Shown: piece after piece, positions 10,878 through 21,651 of the stretch
Position numbering within the stretch: position 1 is the stretch's first letter
How the letters are laid out: every line of letters starts with the position of its first letter
Origin: Glandiceps talaboti
Taxonomy: Eukaryota; Hemichordata; Enteropneusta; Spengelidae
Assembly: GCF_964340395.1 (NCBI RefSeq)
Contig: NC_135550.1
Location: forward strand, 21,537,676-21,601,675
Reading direction: 5' to 3'
DNA length: 64,000 nt
The notes under the pieces: generated by a model
What the model was told of the DNA's origin: nothing
The model's input: only the letters and a program-made list of their open reading frames with translations
Database searches by the model: none
Program-made: the position numbers and the translations under genes

Positions 10878-13035
10878 TGAAATTGGAATGAAATTAGCAT
10901 TTGCGCTGAAATCTATGTAGTCCTTATCACATACTTTATGTAAGTATTTGTAGGTCTATATGCCACCTTTATTATAGATGTTTCTTCAATCAAAACTAAG
11001 AACACTGGACTCCCAATTAGTCACACAGTCGGTAAGTAGCAGATGTCACTTTTGACTTGTTTTTTTTCCTATTGTTTCCTATTGTTCTCTTTCGTTCATT
11101 TGAAAAGTAAACTTGAGACAGAAAAAACAATGAAAGTCATTATATCTATTACTGCAGAAAACAGAGAAAAGCTTTTTGCAATCAGTGGGACCTTTCCAAG
11201 GGTTTCACATTGTCTTCTACATGGACAATGGTTTACATGTAAAAAGAATAATAATAGGAAATGAAAACACTTACTGTTTGTTTCATTGATAGCCTCTTCA
11301 AGTCCACAATAACGTTGTAGTTCAGTTGCTAACCATGCTACTAATTTGGTAAAGTCTGGTGAGGATGGGCCTCCTTCAACTGCCTTGGTCAATGCTCCCT
11401 CCCCTGATAAATTTCCAGAGTATCTGTAGTGCAAAAGGAGTGGATTTGTATTGATTTGCATCATACAAACAATTCGTCTTATCTTTTCCTGAAACTGCTA
11501 ACATGTTTTCATCTTTGACTGTTATCACACTGACATTTTTTTCATAATGTAGAGACGTATGATTTGAAAGACATTAGCAGTATGGTTTGTACTATGAAGA
11601 CAGTGACGAGTCAATGTTTTAATGATATCCTGATAGTAGTACATCTATCATTTTATCATGGTTCTCCACACTGTGTATGCCCACTAAGCCAATTTGACTT
11701 GCCAATGGTGCATAACAAATGACCCACCAAACTCTGGTGTTCCATTATCTAATACTATGTGGTGACTCACTGGGAAGCTAACATACCCTTCTCTGATTTT
11801 TTAAGTTCTTCACCCTTAGCAAAAAACAGTCAACTTTCACAAAAATTTTGTCTCTAAATATTCAACTTTATACTAGTGCTATAAAAATGTATGGGAATTC
11901 ATTTGATACTAATAAAACTACTGTTCTACTATTTGCCTTGTAAATGTTTTCTGTGGTTAAATAACAATTTATCTTTATGTTTTATGAATGTGGTGATTGA
12001 AAATTTATTCAGCAAATGAGCATGCTGCTTCATACATAAAATTGTTGGTTTTTTGGAAATTTCCATCAAGACAATCATTATTTTTGGGTGGAAACCACAT
12101 ATTTAGCAATCAAGATGCATGAATATGTAGTACTGGACTGGTACAAATGATCACTTCATAGACATCAAAATTCAGTTGCTAATACATCATCCTGTGGTAG
12201 AAACACAAGATATGTACAGCTATGTGTCTGCTATGTGTTGGTGATGATTCACATGAACTAAATACCATTTACTGAACCCCAGAATCAAAAGAAAATGAAG
12301 AGATGTACTACTATCAGGATATCATTAAAACATTGACTGTCTTCATAGTACAAACCATACTGCTAATGTCTTTCAAATCATACGTCTCTACAAAACATAC
12401 CGTGTACGAAAAGCAGACAAGTTATAAATTGTGTCTTGAATGTTTTGTGATACACATCATCATGAATATAAGACAACATAGAATTTAGAAAGAAATGTAA
12501 TGACATTTAGATATGTAACAGTATATATATAAAAACTCCCAGAAAAAGTTTTGAATTTTTGTGCACTTAAAGTGGATAGGAATGGGTCAAATGCTTAAGT
12601 GCATAACTCAAGGTTAACGCCGTTTTATGTACAAATTCTGTAAAATGACATTCTACTAGATTTCATATTTGCTGACGTTGCACAACGTTGCGCAATGTGT
12701 GGCTCATTAGGGTGAAAGAAAATACATGTGGGAAAGATGTTTCACCTGTTTTACGCTGAGACGCAGACGTATTACGAAAACATACTAGTACGTACTTTGC
12801 TTTGTAACATCCACGTTGATCTACCGGTATCTGCGAGTGGCAGTAGGCGGGGCTAGTCTAGCACTTTCAATCTCAGCCAGATGCTATGTTCACTGTCAAT
12901 GCATGCATGACACGCACAGAATGCATACTGTACATTCTCACCAATCAAACACATTTGAAAGATAGAGGCTGAAGTACCTCTTACTTACCCAACATCATCC
13001 AAACTATCTAAAATATCGGTTTCCATACTGGCCAT
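2687..13035 (-). CDS. FAM98: FAM98 family protein (FAM98A/B-like), 11 exons, complete
   Basis: Coding exons on the minus strand: 13035-12989, 11423-11275, 10819-10685, 10170-10091, 9250-9056, 6536-6420, 5840-5741, 4712-4630, 4308-4224, 3807-3529, 2796-2687. All have GT-AG borders and matching phases, giving about 459 aa. Family landmarks follow in order: METDILDSLDDVG; SSPDFTKLVAWLATELQ (aa ~30-50); GCPYPELISG; YLVTELQAVKM; IALGVSKPPQNVT (~150); LLKRLDVTVQSFKWSDR (~220-240); KYQPKRRQLS; INKVLMGHVPDRGGRP (~295-310); PPPPEMPSFQKR. A Gly-rich tail follows (~aa 330-459): RGG and GGYQQQ/GGYQQ repeats, a nine-Gly run and a final GRGRGGQRY. Vertebrate FAM98 proteins join DDX1, RTCB and CGI-99 in the tRNA ligase complex and are PRMT1 targets; the tail here fits RNA binding and arginine methylation. 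The start is the first ATG of METDILDSLDD-like exon 1 (MASMETD). A further in-phase exon is possible at 9470-9583. Confidence 0.95.
3532..3807 (-). repeat. FAM98: Coding GGYQQQ/GGYQQ repeat exon of FAM98
   Basis: The penultimate FAM98 exon is almost entirely 15- to 24-bp coding repeats. They translate as about ten GGYQQQ, GGYQQ or GGGYQQQ units after a short RGGRGGGRGGY stretch, and end QGGYQGGGRVQGG. The DNA period gives open frames on both strands, which are shadows. The Gly/Tyr/Gln content is typical of prion-like, phase-separating RNA-binding tails. Confidence 0.9.
3884..4207. repeat. 60-bp minisatellite filling a FAM98 intron
   Basis: Three near-identical 60-bp copies sit at 3918-3977, 3978-4037 and 4038-4097, each starting 'ggttctatat' and carrying 'tctgtctatggtactgg'. 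Degenerate partial copies extend to about 3884 and 4207. Together they occupy nearly the whole intron at 3808-4223. The repeat happens to leave a 97-codon open frame on the plus strand, which I do not regard as a gene. Confidence 0.88.
6379..6459. repeat. 46-bp tandem duplication across a FAM98 splice donor
   Basis: A 35-bp block at 6425-6459, the 3' end of FAM98 exon 6, is repeated exactly at 6379-6413 just inside the following intron (minus strand). The exonic copy ends ATCAAG then GTAAGT. In the intronic copy the same place reads GCAAG then AT, so it has no GT donor. The period is 46 bp. Confidence 0.9.
6628..6712. repeat. Three-copy ~28-bp imperfect tandem repeat
   Basis: Three diverged copies built around 'acagacatgacacaacca' lie in the FAM98 intron between the exons at 6420-6536 and 9056-9250. 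Confidence 0.65.
7600..7760. promoter_or_regulatory. Promoter-like CpG-richer patch inside a FAM98 intron
   Basis: This part of the large FAM98 intron has many more CpG dinucleotides than its surroundings. It contains an ETS-like 'cttccgggtt' and a YY1-type 'aagatggcg', the pair often found at transcription starts of housekeeping genes. Minus-strand and plus-strand open frames here are short. It may be an alternative promoter, the 5' end of a nested transcript, or an unmethylated repeat. Confidence 0.3.
8640..9030. repeat. Interspersed repeat with two diverged ~145-bp subunits
   Basis: Two diverged copies (about 8645-8795 and 8800-8935) share the order 'aaaaaaaatcataaaaa', 'aacaaatctga', 'gct.cccccc', 'atatc.aa' and 'gatgaaaatga/gatgatgaaat'. 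They are followed by 'gacggacacctatga' and 'agctttcgctgacagcgg'. This internal doubling with an 'agcttt..gagctaa' tail matches a type of dispersed non-coding repeat I recall from marine invertebrate genomes. It lies in a FAM98 intron and ends about 25 bp before an exon. Confidence 0.6.
9297..9390 (+). mobile_element. LINE-like 3' end with (CAAA)n tail
   Basis: A short fragment containing 'gagcctttggcgcaac' and 'tttaaataaag' is followed by about seven 'caaa' units. The GGCGC plus AATAAA plus simple-repeat tail resembles 3' ends of CR1/L2-type non-LTR retrotransposons. 'aactcga' and 'tcgagtt' form an inverted pair around the GC-rich part. Only the 3' tip is present. Confidence 0.45.
9470..9583 (-). 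CDS. FAM98: Candidate extra (cassette) exon of FAM98, 38 codons
   Basis: Read on the minus strand this 114-bp block starts after an AG, ends before GTAAAT, is fully open, and is phase 0 on both sides. It could therefore be included between the exons at 10170-10091 and 9250-9056 without a frame change. The insert would begin TRESSFSSNYYDSADVEMEL and end SIPSVESM. I know of no matching segment in vertebrate FAM98, and the acceptor has a weak pyrimidine tract. It sits in the variable linker between the two halves of the FAM98 N-terminal region. Confidence 0.4.
10833..10876. repeat. (ATCA)n microsatellite
   Basis: About nine 'atca' units in the FAM98 intron directly upstream (minus strand) of the exon at 10685-10819; it may be a retrotransposon tail. 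Confidence 0.9.
11548..12392. repeat. Near-perfect ~92-99 bp inverted repeat with a ~654-bp spacer
   Basis: The left arm (11548-11646) and right arm (12301-12392) are exact reverse complements except that the left arm has 7 extra nucleotides in its middle. Arm ends read 'tgtagagacgtatgattt' and 'agatgtactactatcagg'. The spacer shows no open frame or known domain. The whole structure lies in FAM98 intron 1 (11424-12988), so the pre-mRNA could fold into a hairpin of about 92 bp. No convincing target-site duplication was seen. Confidence 0.92.
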
Positions 13036-13345
13036 AATTAGAATTGTCAAATAAGTCAATCACTTTCGGTGATCCAGTTGCACGTTTTTTCTCTCTTGAC
13101 CTCAGCCACACGTGTGTTTGTTCGTAAGGTCATAGTCATGTCTCGAAAAATTGCACCAGCTCCTCTCTTCTTTTCAAGTTTTCGAAACATTTTGATAATG
13201 GTCATAGGTGTACTGGTTAAAGAATTTTTTATTGAAACCACTCTGCTTTTTTTCTTTAATAAATAAAGTATCATATTGATACTTTCTCCTTTCAATTTTT
13301 CTTTACGACAAAGAGGGCGCTGTTTATACCACGGTTATTGACAAA
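13036..13345. promoter_or_regulatory. Shared divergent promoter region of FAM98 and PSMD8
   Basis: Only 310 bp separate the FAM98 start codon (minus) from the PSMD8 start codon (plus), so both promoters and 5' UTRs must overlap or abut here. No TATA box is obvious near either start. The sequence beside PSMD8 reads 'acaaaatggcgac', a common start context. Upstream of FAM98 (12600-12990) CpGs are also enriched. Confidence 0.6.
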
Positions 13346-16300
13346 ATGGCGACTATGAAGGAAACCGTCTCAATGTACCAACAACTGACCAAAGAGTGGG
13401 CAAAGAAACCAGCAAACTTGGACAAATGTGGCGATATTCTTGGGAAACTTAAGGTACTGTTGTATACCTTCTAAATGTATAGAATTAACTATGTCCTTGA
13501 TGACAGAACATGAAAATAAAAATGTAACCATACCGGGTGCGTGATTCATCAATTTCGGCACTACACACTGTGTCTACAGCCTAGGACAGGCATGATTTAA
13601 TTGATTACACCCTGCTTCATAAAGTGCACGTGTTCCAGATGTCTTGTTCAAAGTTTATTCATAAACATAACGATGGTAGGACTATGTTGTAAATGATTTA
13701 CCAAATACAGTGATGTGGATAGCTCTCTGTCCTCTTGAGACTGCACGCTTCCATAAAAGCATTTTGTTCACACCTCATAATATATCATATGGATGGAAGA
13801 GTGCTTGTATTGCATTTGTTGTGCACCTGAGTGAAGAACAGATTTTTTGAATATCTTCAATCTTTGGTACCTCAGCCAATCATTTGTCACCATTTATTGT
13901 GAAACCATACACTTAAAATGGAATTATAGAAGTGATGATTTATTGCAGTATCATGATAATGTTAACATGCAATATTTATGTATTACAGATTATGTTGTTG
14001 AGTCTGCAGTTTTTACCAACAGATGAAAGTGGTCCTACAAAACAGGAGCTCATTATTGCTCGTAAGTTGTCCATTATTTATGTGTAGATAAAAATTTACA
14101 TTGCTGTTACTTTGTCATGTGACAAAAATCACAATAGTATTGATAGTGAGTGAGATCAGAATACAGATGTATTCGTTACCAATTTATCTCTATTGTTCAT
14201 AGACCAGTACTTACCCAGTAAAGGCACTCAGCTTAGTATGATAACAAATGTCAGTGTTCTTTTTGATCAGTCACTTACAGTGTTCATTGAGCCAACATAG
14301 CAATTGTTATGAACAATGAGAGTATACGTAGGCTATTTCTATTTCAGTATTTCCCATCTTTGTTGTAGGGTCAAGTTGTCTTGTACATTATGGGGGGGGG
14401 GGGGGGGGGCAATTTCTCCTGATACCAGTGAGATCATATTTACATACAAGTCACAGTTTTCCATCAGAACATTGTTTGCACTGATATAACAAACAACATA
14501 CTTCATGAAAATGATGTTATCAATAAACACTCACCCAATCAGATACTGCTAGGAGTATTAAATGGCTTTGAAAACTTTTGTCTGAAATTCAGAATTGCAC
14601 AGAGTAACATCCTGCATGACAACTCTTTTCTTATCAGGTGATATTCTAGAAATTGGTGCCCAGTGGAGTATATTGAAGAAAGATATACCTTCATTTGAAC
14701 GCTACATGGCACAGTTAAAAACTTACTACTTAGACTATCAGTAAGTAGATTTCACCCATTTCGTAATGTGGTACAGTCATTCTTTAGACTTCACTGTTAT
14801 GGGCAATTTATTTCATGTACTGCAGTGCAATAAATATCACTTAGGTAGTAAATATCACTTGGGTAGTAACATGTTATGCATCAACTTACAAGGTCATGAG
14901 TTATGATATCAAGAGGAGATATTGTTACTTGTTATCTGAAATGACAACAATAACAAGATCAGCTCACTTATTACTGAAAACATATGTACTTGCATCATGT
15001 TATATTATCTGATAGAATAATGAAAACCATTGTTATTTGTCACTTCAAGACACACATCCATTCAAAATTTAAATAAAAAGTGTTAAACCACATACTGGAC
15101 AAACCCACGATTTTTCTTTCAATAGCAATAATATGTTTTTCCTCTAAGTATTTTCCGATTTCAGAAATTACTTTCCAATATAAAATGAAATAGTTTTAGC
15201 CTGTGTTCATGTGTATTTGTTTGTTCATATCAGAGTGTGTTGTTTGTTTGTGTCTTTACAGAGGTGATCTACCAGAGTCACCATACAGGTATCAACTCCT
15301 TGGGCTCAATCTTCTTTGTTTGCTATCACAAAATAGACTAGCGGAGTTTCATACAGTAAGTAAAAAACAGTTATCAGTGTTACCTGGTGATTTTGTTGAT
15401 GGCTAATGTCGGATATAAAATTGAAATCTGGGTGTGTGAAAAAACAGTTGTGTGGCAGAGCTATATAAAAAAGTTGACCATGAACAAATGAATGATACTA
15501 TTGAATCTATTTTCACATACCTTTATGTACTTGACATCAATGCAAGACTTGACTGTTTTTCCTGCCAATGACTACATGGTATGTTTTACCCTATCTCTAT
15601 AGGAACTAGAACTACTACCTGCCAAGGAGATCCACAGTAATATTTACATCAAACATCCAGTGTCTATGGAACAGTATCTTATGGAAGGTAGTTATAACAA
15701 GGTAGGTGGAGTATGAACAACAGGGGATATTTGGTCAAAGATCACATCAACAGTCAGAATAAACTTGTTACTGCCTTTTTTTCAGGCTACAGTGTAGTCT
15801 ACTCAAATGTTTGACAGATCACAGTAACAAGCTGAGGAAAACCACGACCACCGTCATACTACATTCTCTGTTCTATATCACAGAAAGTAAACAAAAAATG
15901 CACTGGTATAATGTAGGAATAAAATTTGAGGTAGCTTGCCTACAGGCATAACATGGATTTCTTAGCACTTTTTCTGTGCCATGTTCAAATCATGTCTGTA
16001 GACAAGCCATGCCAGTACACAAACTTAAACTGAGACATGTAACTCCCAGACAGTATTAGTAATGTGCATCATAGGATAGGGACACTCAAATTTTATGCTC
16101 TCAGTTTTGATGGGATTATGTAAACATTGTATGATTTCACTTTACTCCTAGGTGTTCCTTGCTAAAGGAAATGTACCAGCTGACAGTTATAACTATTTTA
16201 TTGATATCTTACTTGGTACAATAAGAGATGAAATTGCAGCATGTGCAGAAAAGGCATATGAAAAAATAGCATTTAGTGAAGCTGCCAGAATGTTGTTTTA

Positions 16301-17324
16301 TCAAAAACAGAAAGATATGAGAGACTATGCCACAAAGGTGAGTATGCATCTATAATAACATGGTTATTGTCATTGTCATGTTGTGTAAATAGATTCTGCC
16401 TGTTAATACAGTGATTTAATTCACTGAAACACATGTATCATGTTACATCATTACCTTTACATGTCACTTGTTGTCAATCTAGTATTCTGGTTGGTCAAGA
16501 GATGTTTTTCAACATTTTTTTTTCAACTCATAAGCCAAATGTTTGCATTTGTAATATTCCCAGATCAAAGTATTATAGATAAGACAGTTCTTTTTGTTAA
16601 GTTATAAAATCAATATACTAGTATTACAGAGTTTTACATACCATTCTAGTTCATTTTGTTCAAAATCATAGTTGTATACATTTTACTAATGCTCTGATTA
16701 TACCTATCATGGTAAAGAGAAAATTTAGAATTCCTCCCAGACAATACTATAACACAAACATAATTTACAACATGTTGAATACACACTGTTCTGTTTCCAT
16801 GAAAGATTTGAAAATGACTTTCAGTATTTAACACTGCTTCACAGTATTAATATAAAACACTGTACCAAGTACTTGATATTATGTAAACAACAACAACAAC
16901 AACAACAACAATGATATCATCATCATCATCATCATCATCATACCAGATGAGAGTTCACAGAACCAGTGTCAAACACTGTTCTTTTTACTACTATTTTAAC
17001 AAATCTGCGAGAACACAAAACATTTTATTATATCAAATGAAATGTTTGTGTTTGGAGTATATTTCCTTACTATCCACAAGTAAATGGCGACATGCTGAAC
17101 TTGAATGTTTTTTTTGACGAACTGCATTACCATGTACTTCACAGCAATAACAATTTTTTTCCATGGTTTCCTTTTATTTGATATTACAGAGGGGATGGAA
17201 CACAGGAAAAGACAACTATTTTCACTTTCAGAATGAAGAAAAAGAAACAGAAGAAACAATACCATCAAATGAGATTGCAAAACAGGCCATAGAATATGCA
17301 AGAGAGTTAGAAATGATCGTATAG
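13346..17324 (+). CDS. PSMD8: 26S proteasome regulatory subunit Rpn12 (PSMD8), 7 exons, complete
   Basis: Exons: 13346-13453, 13989-14061, 14638-14740, 15262-15355, 15603-15701, 16152-16337, 17190-17324. All junctions are GT-AG and in phase, giving 265 aa. The product closely follows animal PSMD8: [23 protein letters not shown] (aa ~60-72); [33 protein letters not shown] (~105-125); [48 protein letters not shown] (~175-190); [14 protein letters not shown]; and a C-terminal [15 protein letters not shown]8 is a PCI-type lid subunit of the 19S regulatory particle, and its C-terminus triggers lid joining to the base. The length fits the short, core form; the long N-terminal extension of human PSMD8 is absent. 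The start [14 protein letters not shown] follows a purine at -3 and is the first in-frame ATG of exon 1. It is transcribed divergently from FAM98. Confidence 0.96.
14392..14409. repeat. Poly-G tract (18 G)
   Basis: Uninterrupted run of 18 G in PSMD8 intron 2. Confidence 0.95.
16890..16940. repeat. (CAA)n and (TCA)n microsatellites
   Basis: About seven 'caa' units are followed by about eight 'tca' units in PSMD8 intron 6. Confidence 0.9.
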
Positions 17325-19244
17325 AGTGACTTGTTTGAAAAAGATATGTACACGTCAAAATTTTGTTATTATTTTAGTATCTCATCCTGTTATTTTCAGT
17401 TTTTATAACTCTCATATCTGTAACTTTAAAGAGTTTTGTACTGTGCAAAAATTGACTAAAACTTCATGGAAAGTTTCCAGTCCTTCTGGAAAGTCATCGT
17501 AAAAGTTGGTAATGAACTGCACAAGTACACCTGTCATGTGCTTGTGATATTAGAATTTTACCACCCTTTCAATTATAATGTACTTTATGTATATTGCTTG
17601 ACAAAGAAACACATGATGCAACAGGGTTCTCCCCTGGCCTTGTATAGAGTAGTGGGTGTTCCTACTCTGATGAAATGAAAATGTACATGCAAATGACTAA
17701 AAGTTCAGGGGTGAGTGCTGATTGTGAGCAACTTTATATAGAGTTCATTTAAAGGATGCTTACACTGCAAATCCACCAGTTGAGAAACAGTTTGTGATAC
17801 AAAGGACATTATTGAGTCTTAGTAAACCCTGCTAGTGTTGTTTTCAAAGGCAAGAGTTGTAAATGACGGGTTCTTCATCATGTTGCATCTAGATTACCCT
17901 AATTATTTGAAGTCCATAGTAGAAAACTTTTGTCACAGAGTGAGTGTTATCTTCAAACTGTTCATTTTTGTATTTAACATTGCTTGTAATAACGTCTTCT
18001 CAATTGTTAGTGAAGTAAAGACATTTTCTTCCAAACTTTGTGTCCATGCTGATCTTAATGGTGTAAAAACATTTACTAATGCCAACATACGTAAACATCA
18101 AGAAGTTGTAGTGTGTACATCATATAAATAGCCATGAACTTGATAAACTCTGTGTCCTGTCAACATGACATACAATGAATGTCAACAGCCAATTTTCTGA
18201 TGGAGAGAGAAGGGTACAAGGTTGTACTTTCAGGTCCACAGTATGCTGAACAGTCCACAACTCTCATCAGTAACAATTATAGTTTGAAAATTTCAAAATG
18301 TTTTCACAAAACCCTACACACTGGTGATATTTGCCTACATTGAAAGAGCATATGTCTGAGCATACAAATCAGAGGGAATTGTGGGATATTCAGCATTCTG
18401 TGAGACCTACTACAGACACACACCACACCACATAAAATCAAATAACAAACCATACTTAAGCACTACATTAGCTTTTTTATTTAGCAATTGTAGTAAATGC
18501 TGTTACATCTTGGACTTCAAAATGAATGTTATTAGAACTATCCTCTTGCAGAGCTAACTTTAACTTTCAACAGCACTTTCTGGCCTCCTGGCCAGTTCTG
18601 CACTCAAAATAAACCAAACTCCTACACTTGACATTGTATATACAATGTACTATGCAGCACAAAGTAGGATTCTTATCTATGTATCCTCTACTGGATAGCT
18701 TAAATGTGTTACAAGATTATTCAAAATCTGTGAACAAAATTAATTAAATGTGAAGGAAGGCAAGGCTGATAACACTTCATTTTCATGCATGCATGTATGA
18801 TTTAATTATGAAATGAGAGTCTGATGTAAATTGGCAAGCTGAACATATCAGTAGTATGACTCATGACTTTAAAATTCATCACGTCCACTGCTGTCTTTCT
18901 CACTGCAGGAGACAAAATGGAGAAAAAATATTACACCAAGATTAAAAATCTCTAATCTTGGAATTAATATGTTCATTATGCTAATATAAGCAAAACAATA
19001 TAAATATATACATTAATTTATATATAAATTATATGCAAATTTATTTTGCAATTTTACTAGATTTAGACAAATTATTAGTAATATTAACTAACGAGGGATG
19101 TCTAGAGTGTAAAATCAACATCAAGTTGTCTATCTTCCCATCACAGCTATGATTAGCCCTGTCATGACATCACATTTTATCCTATGTGTAATCGATCCAT
19201 GGCTAAAGAATGAATGTACTTGCAGCAAGCAAATTGTATTAAAC

Positions 19245-19442
19245 TCAACTGCTGGGTGATTTTACCTCTTTCTTTGATGTGCTTGGGCTTTCTTCTGAAG
19301 GGGCTGAAGCCTTGGCACTTAACATCTGCTGGAATGCACGGGTCTTCAGAAACCTGTTGTGCAAGATGGAAAGTGCCATTAATACAGCCCCTCTTGAAGA
19401 CTGCCCTCTATGGTGGGAAACATCAATCAATCAATCACAAAA
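19245..19442 (-). other. Unassigned exon-like segment, multiple open frames
   Basis: On the minus strand, after 'cccaccatag', about 180 bp stays open in more than one frame. One frame gives RGAVLMALSILHNRFLKTRA, then FQQMLSAK and a Ser/Lys-rich end. Another gives GCINGTFHLAQQVSEDPCI with PADVKCQGFSPFRRK, and a possible donor (AGAG then GTAAAA) near 19264. The plus strand is open too. I recognise no family; it may be a repeat fragment or an exon of an unseen transcript. Confidence 0.2.
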
Positions 19443-20888
19443 TTTCATGACATCAGAGGAAAAGATGTTAGGAGTTGGCTTTGCCCTAGATTCACAAATA
19501 GTAAAGATCACCATGGTACAAAGTTTTACTTACTTCAAAATAAAAACACTGTTGGTTATTTCCAACAAGTAGACATGGCAGCACCCATTTCCTTGTTGTT
19601 GGCTCGATCATGGAAAATTTTTGAGGACAGACTTATTTCAACCCTATGCCACATTTATCAGTTTGTCAATAACATGGTCATTACCATAGCTGAGGGAGAC
19701 TTGATGTTGACAACTCTAAACCTAAATGAGATGTGAAGTGGTATCTTATCACCATGACATTGAACTTGAGGTATGCTGACGGAACAAATTATGCATAGCA
19801 ATGCTAGCCGCACCTATAGCTGCCAGAAATGTACCATACCACAATGAATCCTAAAAATGACAATATTCACAGGTAATTCTAATTTTTTCTTCTAGCTTTT
19901 AAATAAATGGAACAAGATATTTCAATTTTGGTTTCAAGAGCTTCCAATCCTCAACTGTTATGACTACGTTCTTTGAGAACTCACAATGTGAACTTTTTTT
20001 TTATTGACCTTCGTTTTTTTAAAAAAATCATTTTTTCAGAAGTCTCCACAGCATCTTATCACTTACTAACAGCTCATTTCCTCATCTCAAATTATAGTAA
20101 TTCAGGAGAAACTGAGCCACAAGTTCAATTGTTTAACCCCTTGTTGCTTGGCAACCAGTGATACCCACTCCACATCTCATATAACCTGACAACACCACCT
20201 ACAAAAGAATGTTGAAAAAGAAAAAAAAAATCCACCTTACAATTATACCACTAAATAAAACTATCCTTTCAAAAATTTAGTTCCTTAAGAAAAAATAACA
20301 TTATGTAATATTCTTTTCAATTGAAAACTGTACAAAGTAAATTACAATTGTTTTAAAATCTAATATGTCGCTTCAGTTTATAATTCCCCAAGCTAATGGC
20401 ATTTGATGCTAACAATTTCCCCAGACTACAGTTATCTTCTTTTTGTATAAAACAAATCTGTACAAATTGAAGTACTTTAAAAGTCAAATTACAGATGACA
20501 ATTCCCATGAAATAGCAATAAATTTATGAAAACATGATGGTTTACTTGGCTCTTCATAGCTCCATACAAAGGCAATATCCATCAACAGTGCTCATTCTTT
20601 TACAATTTTATACGACAAAACGAAAAACACAAAGACAAAATTACATTGTGTACTTACCTGTTTATGAAAGACATATACATACTTGTGTATTTTATTTTAC
20701 ATACAAATGATAAAATGAAAATGTGAAAATGAAATACTGGTGTACAGATTGTCTGCCAAAGTGTGATAAGTTGTAGTATCCTCATCCCATGGACAAGCTG
20801 GGATATACATTTAGGGGTGGGTGGGCCTCAGCCAAAACAATATTTCAATGTATAAATTGGTCAAACACAGGTGGGTGTGCCCAGTAGT

Positions 20889-21120
20889 AGGGCTCTAACA
20901 TGGTCAAATACAGTGGATATCCCTGGGCATATTATGAGTATACATAGGTGAGTGATTGTTGGGAAGGGGGGGGGGGGGGGGGGTGCCAACCAACCCTTGC
21001 CATATTGTGATAGTGACAGTAACCATATCTGGGAAAGCTGGGGGGGGGGGGGAGACACCAAAACAAGGGTTCCAACATAGTCAAACACAGTGGATTTCCC
21101 TGGTCATAGCATAAGTGTGA
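20889..21120. repeat. Direct ~50-bp repeat (period ~178) with poly-G tracts
   Basis: Related segments at 20890-20940 and 21068-21118 share 'caacatagtcaaacacagtgg'-like sequence, diverged by several bases. Between them lie runs of 18 G (20966-20983) and 13 G (21040-21052). Confidence 0.7.
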
Positions 21121-21651
21121 CAGTGGTAATATCCGTAATACTTTGTAGGCAATCACATAATTTTCCTACCCCTTCCTTAAAAATTTGTACTGAGGTAACT
21201 TTTATGATGAAATAAAGTCTTTCTTCAATCTTCCTTTAACACCAAGCCCCCCCCCCTCCCCTCATTATTTTGGCATGATTCATATGCCATGAATAACAAT
21301 GTGTAACATAATTTATGACAATAAACACACACTCAAAAATTAATTAAATTAAAAGTAATTTTAAAACGTCACTATGAAAAGAATGAGCACTGTTACTACC
21401 TCCTGAGCATTTGAAAAAACAACCAATCTGAATACTGAAATATTTACTTATGAATAGATTTAGTAAAGCAATTTATCAACAATGTATTATTATTATTATT
21501 AGTAGTAGTAGTAGTAATATTATTATTACAGAGGCAATCTATCTAGTGCTAGGAACTCAGCAACAGCCTACTTCACAAAATGTTTGATTTCAGGCAATCA
21601 GTTTTTTAGTGTCTAAGTTTATTAGCACTAAGATTACAAAAATTTGAAAGA

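Larger units (their letters stand above)
17325..21651. other. Intergenic region between PSMD8 and PCMT1 (convergent 3' ends)
   Basis: Two genes converge on this 4.3 kb stretch. It contains PSMD8 3' UTR (a possible AATAAA at 18608), the unassigned open segment near 19.3 kb, a tandemly related G-rich segment near 21.0 kb and a (TAT/TAG)n repeat near 21.5 kb. Nothing else was recognised. Confidence 0.5.

Noticed and set aside
19410-19736. 108-codon plus-strand open frame
   Set aside because: No family resemblance, no splice or start context, and it overlaps other equally open frames.
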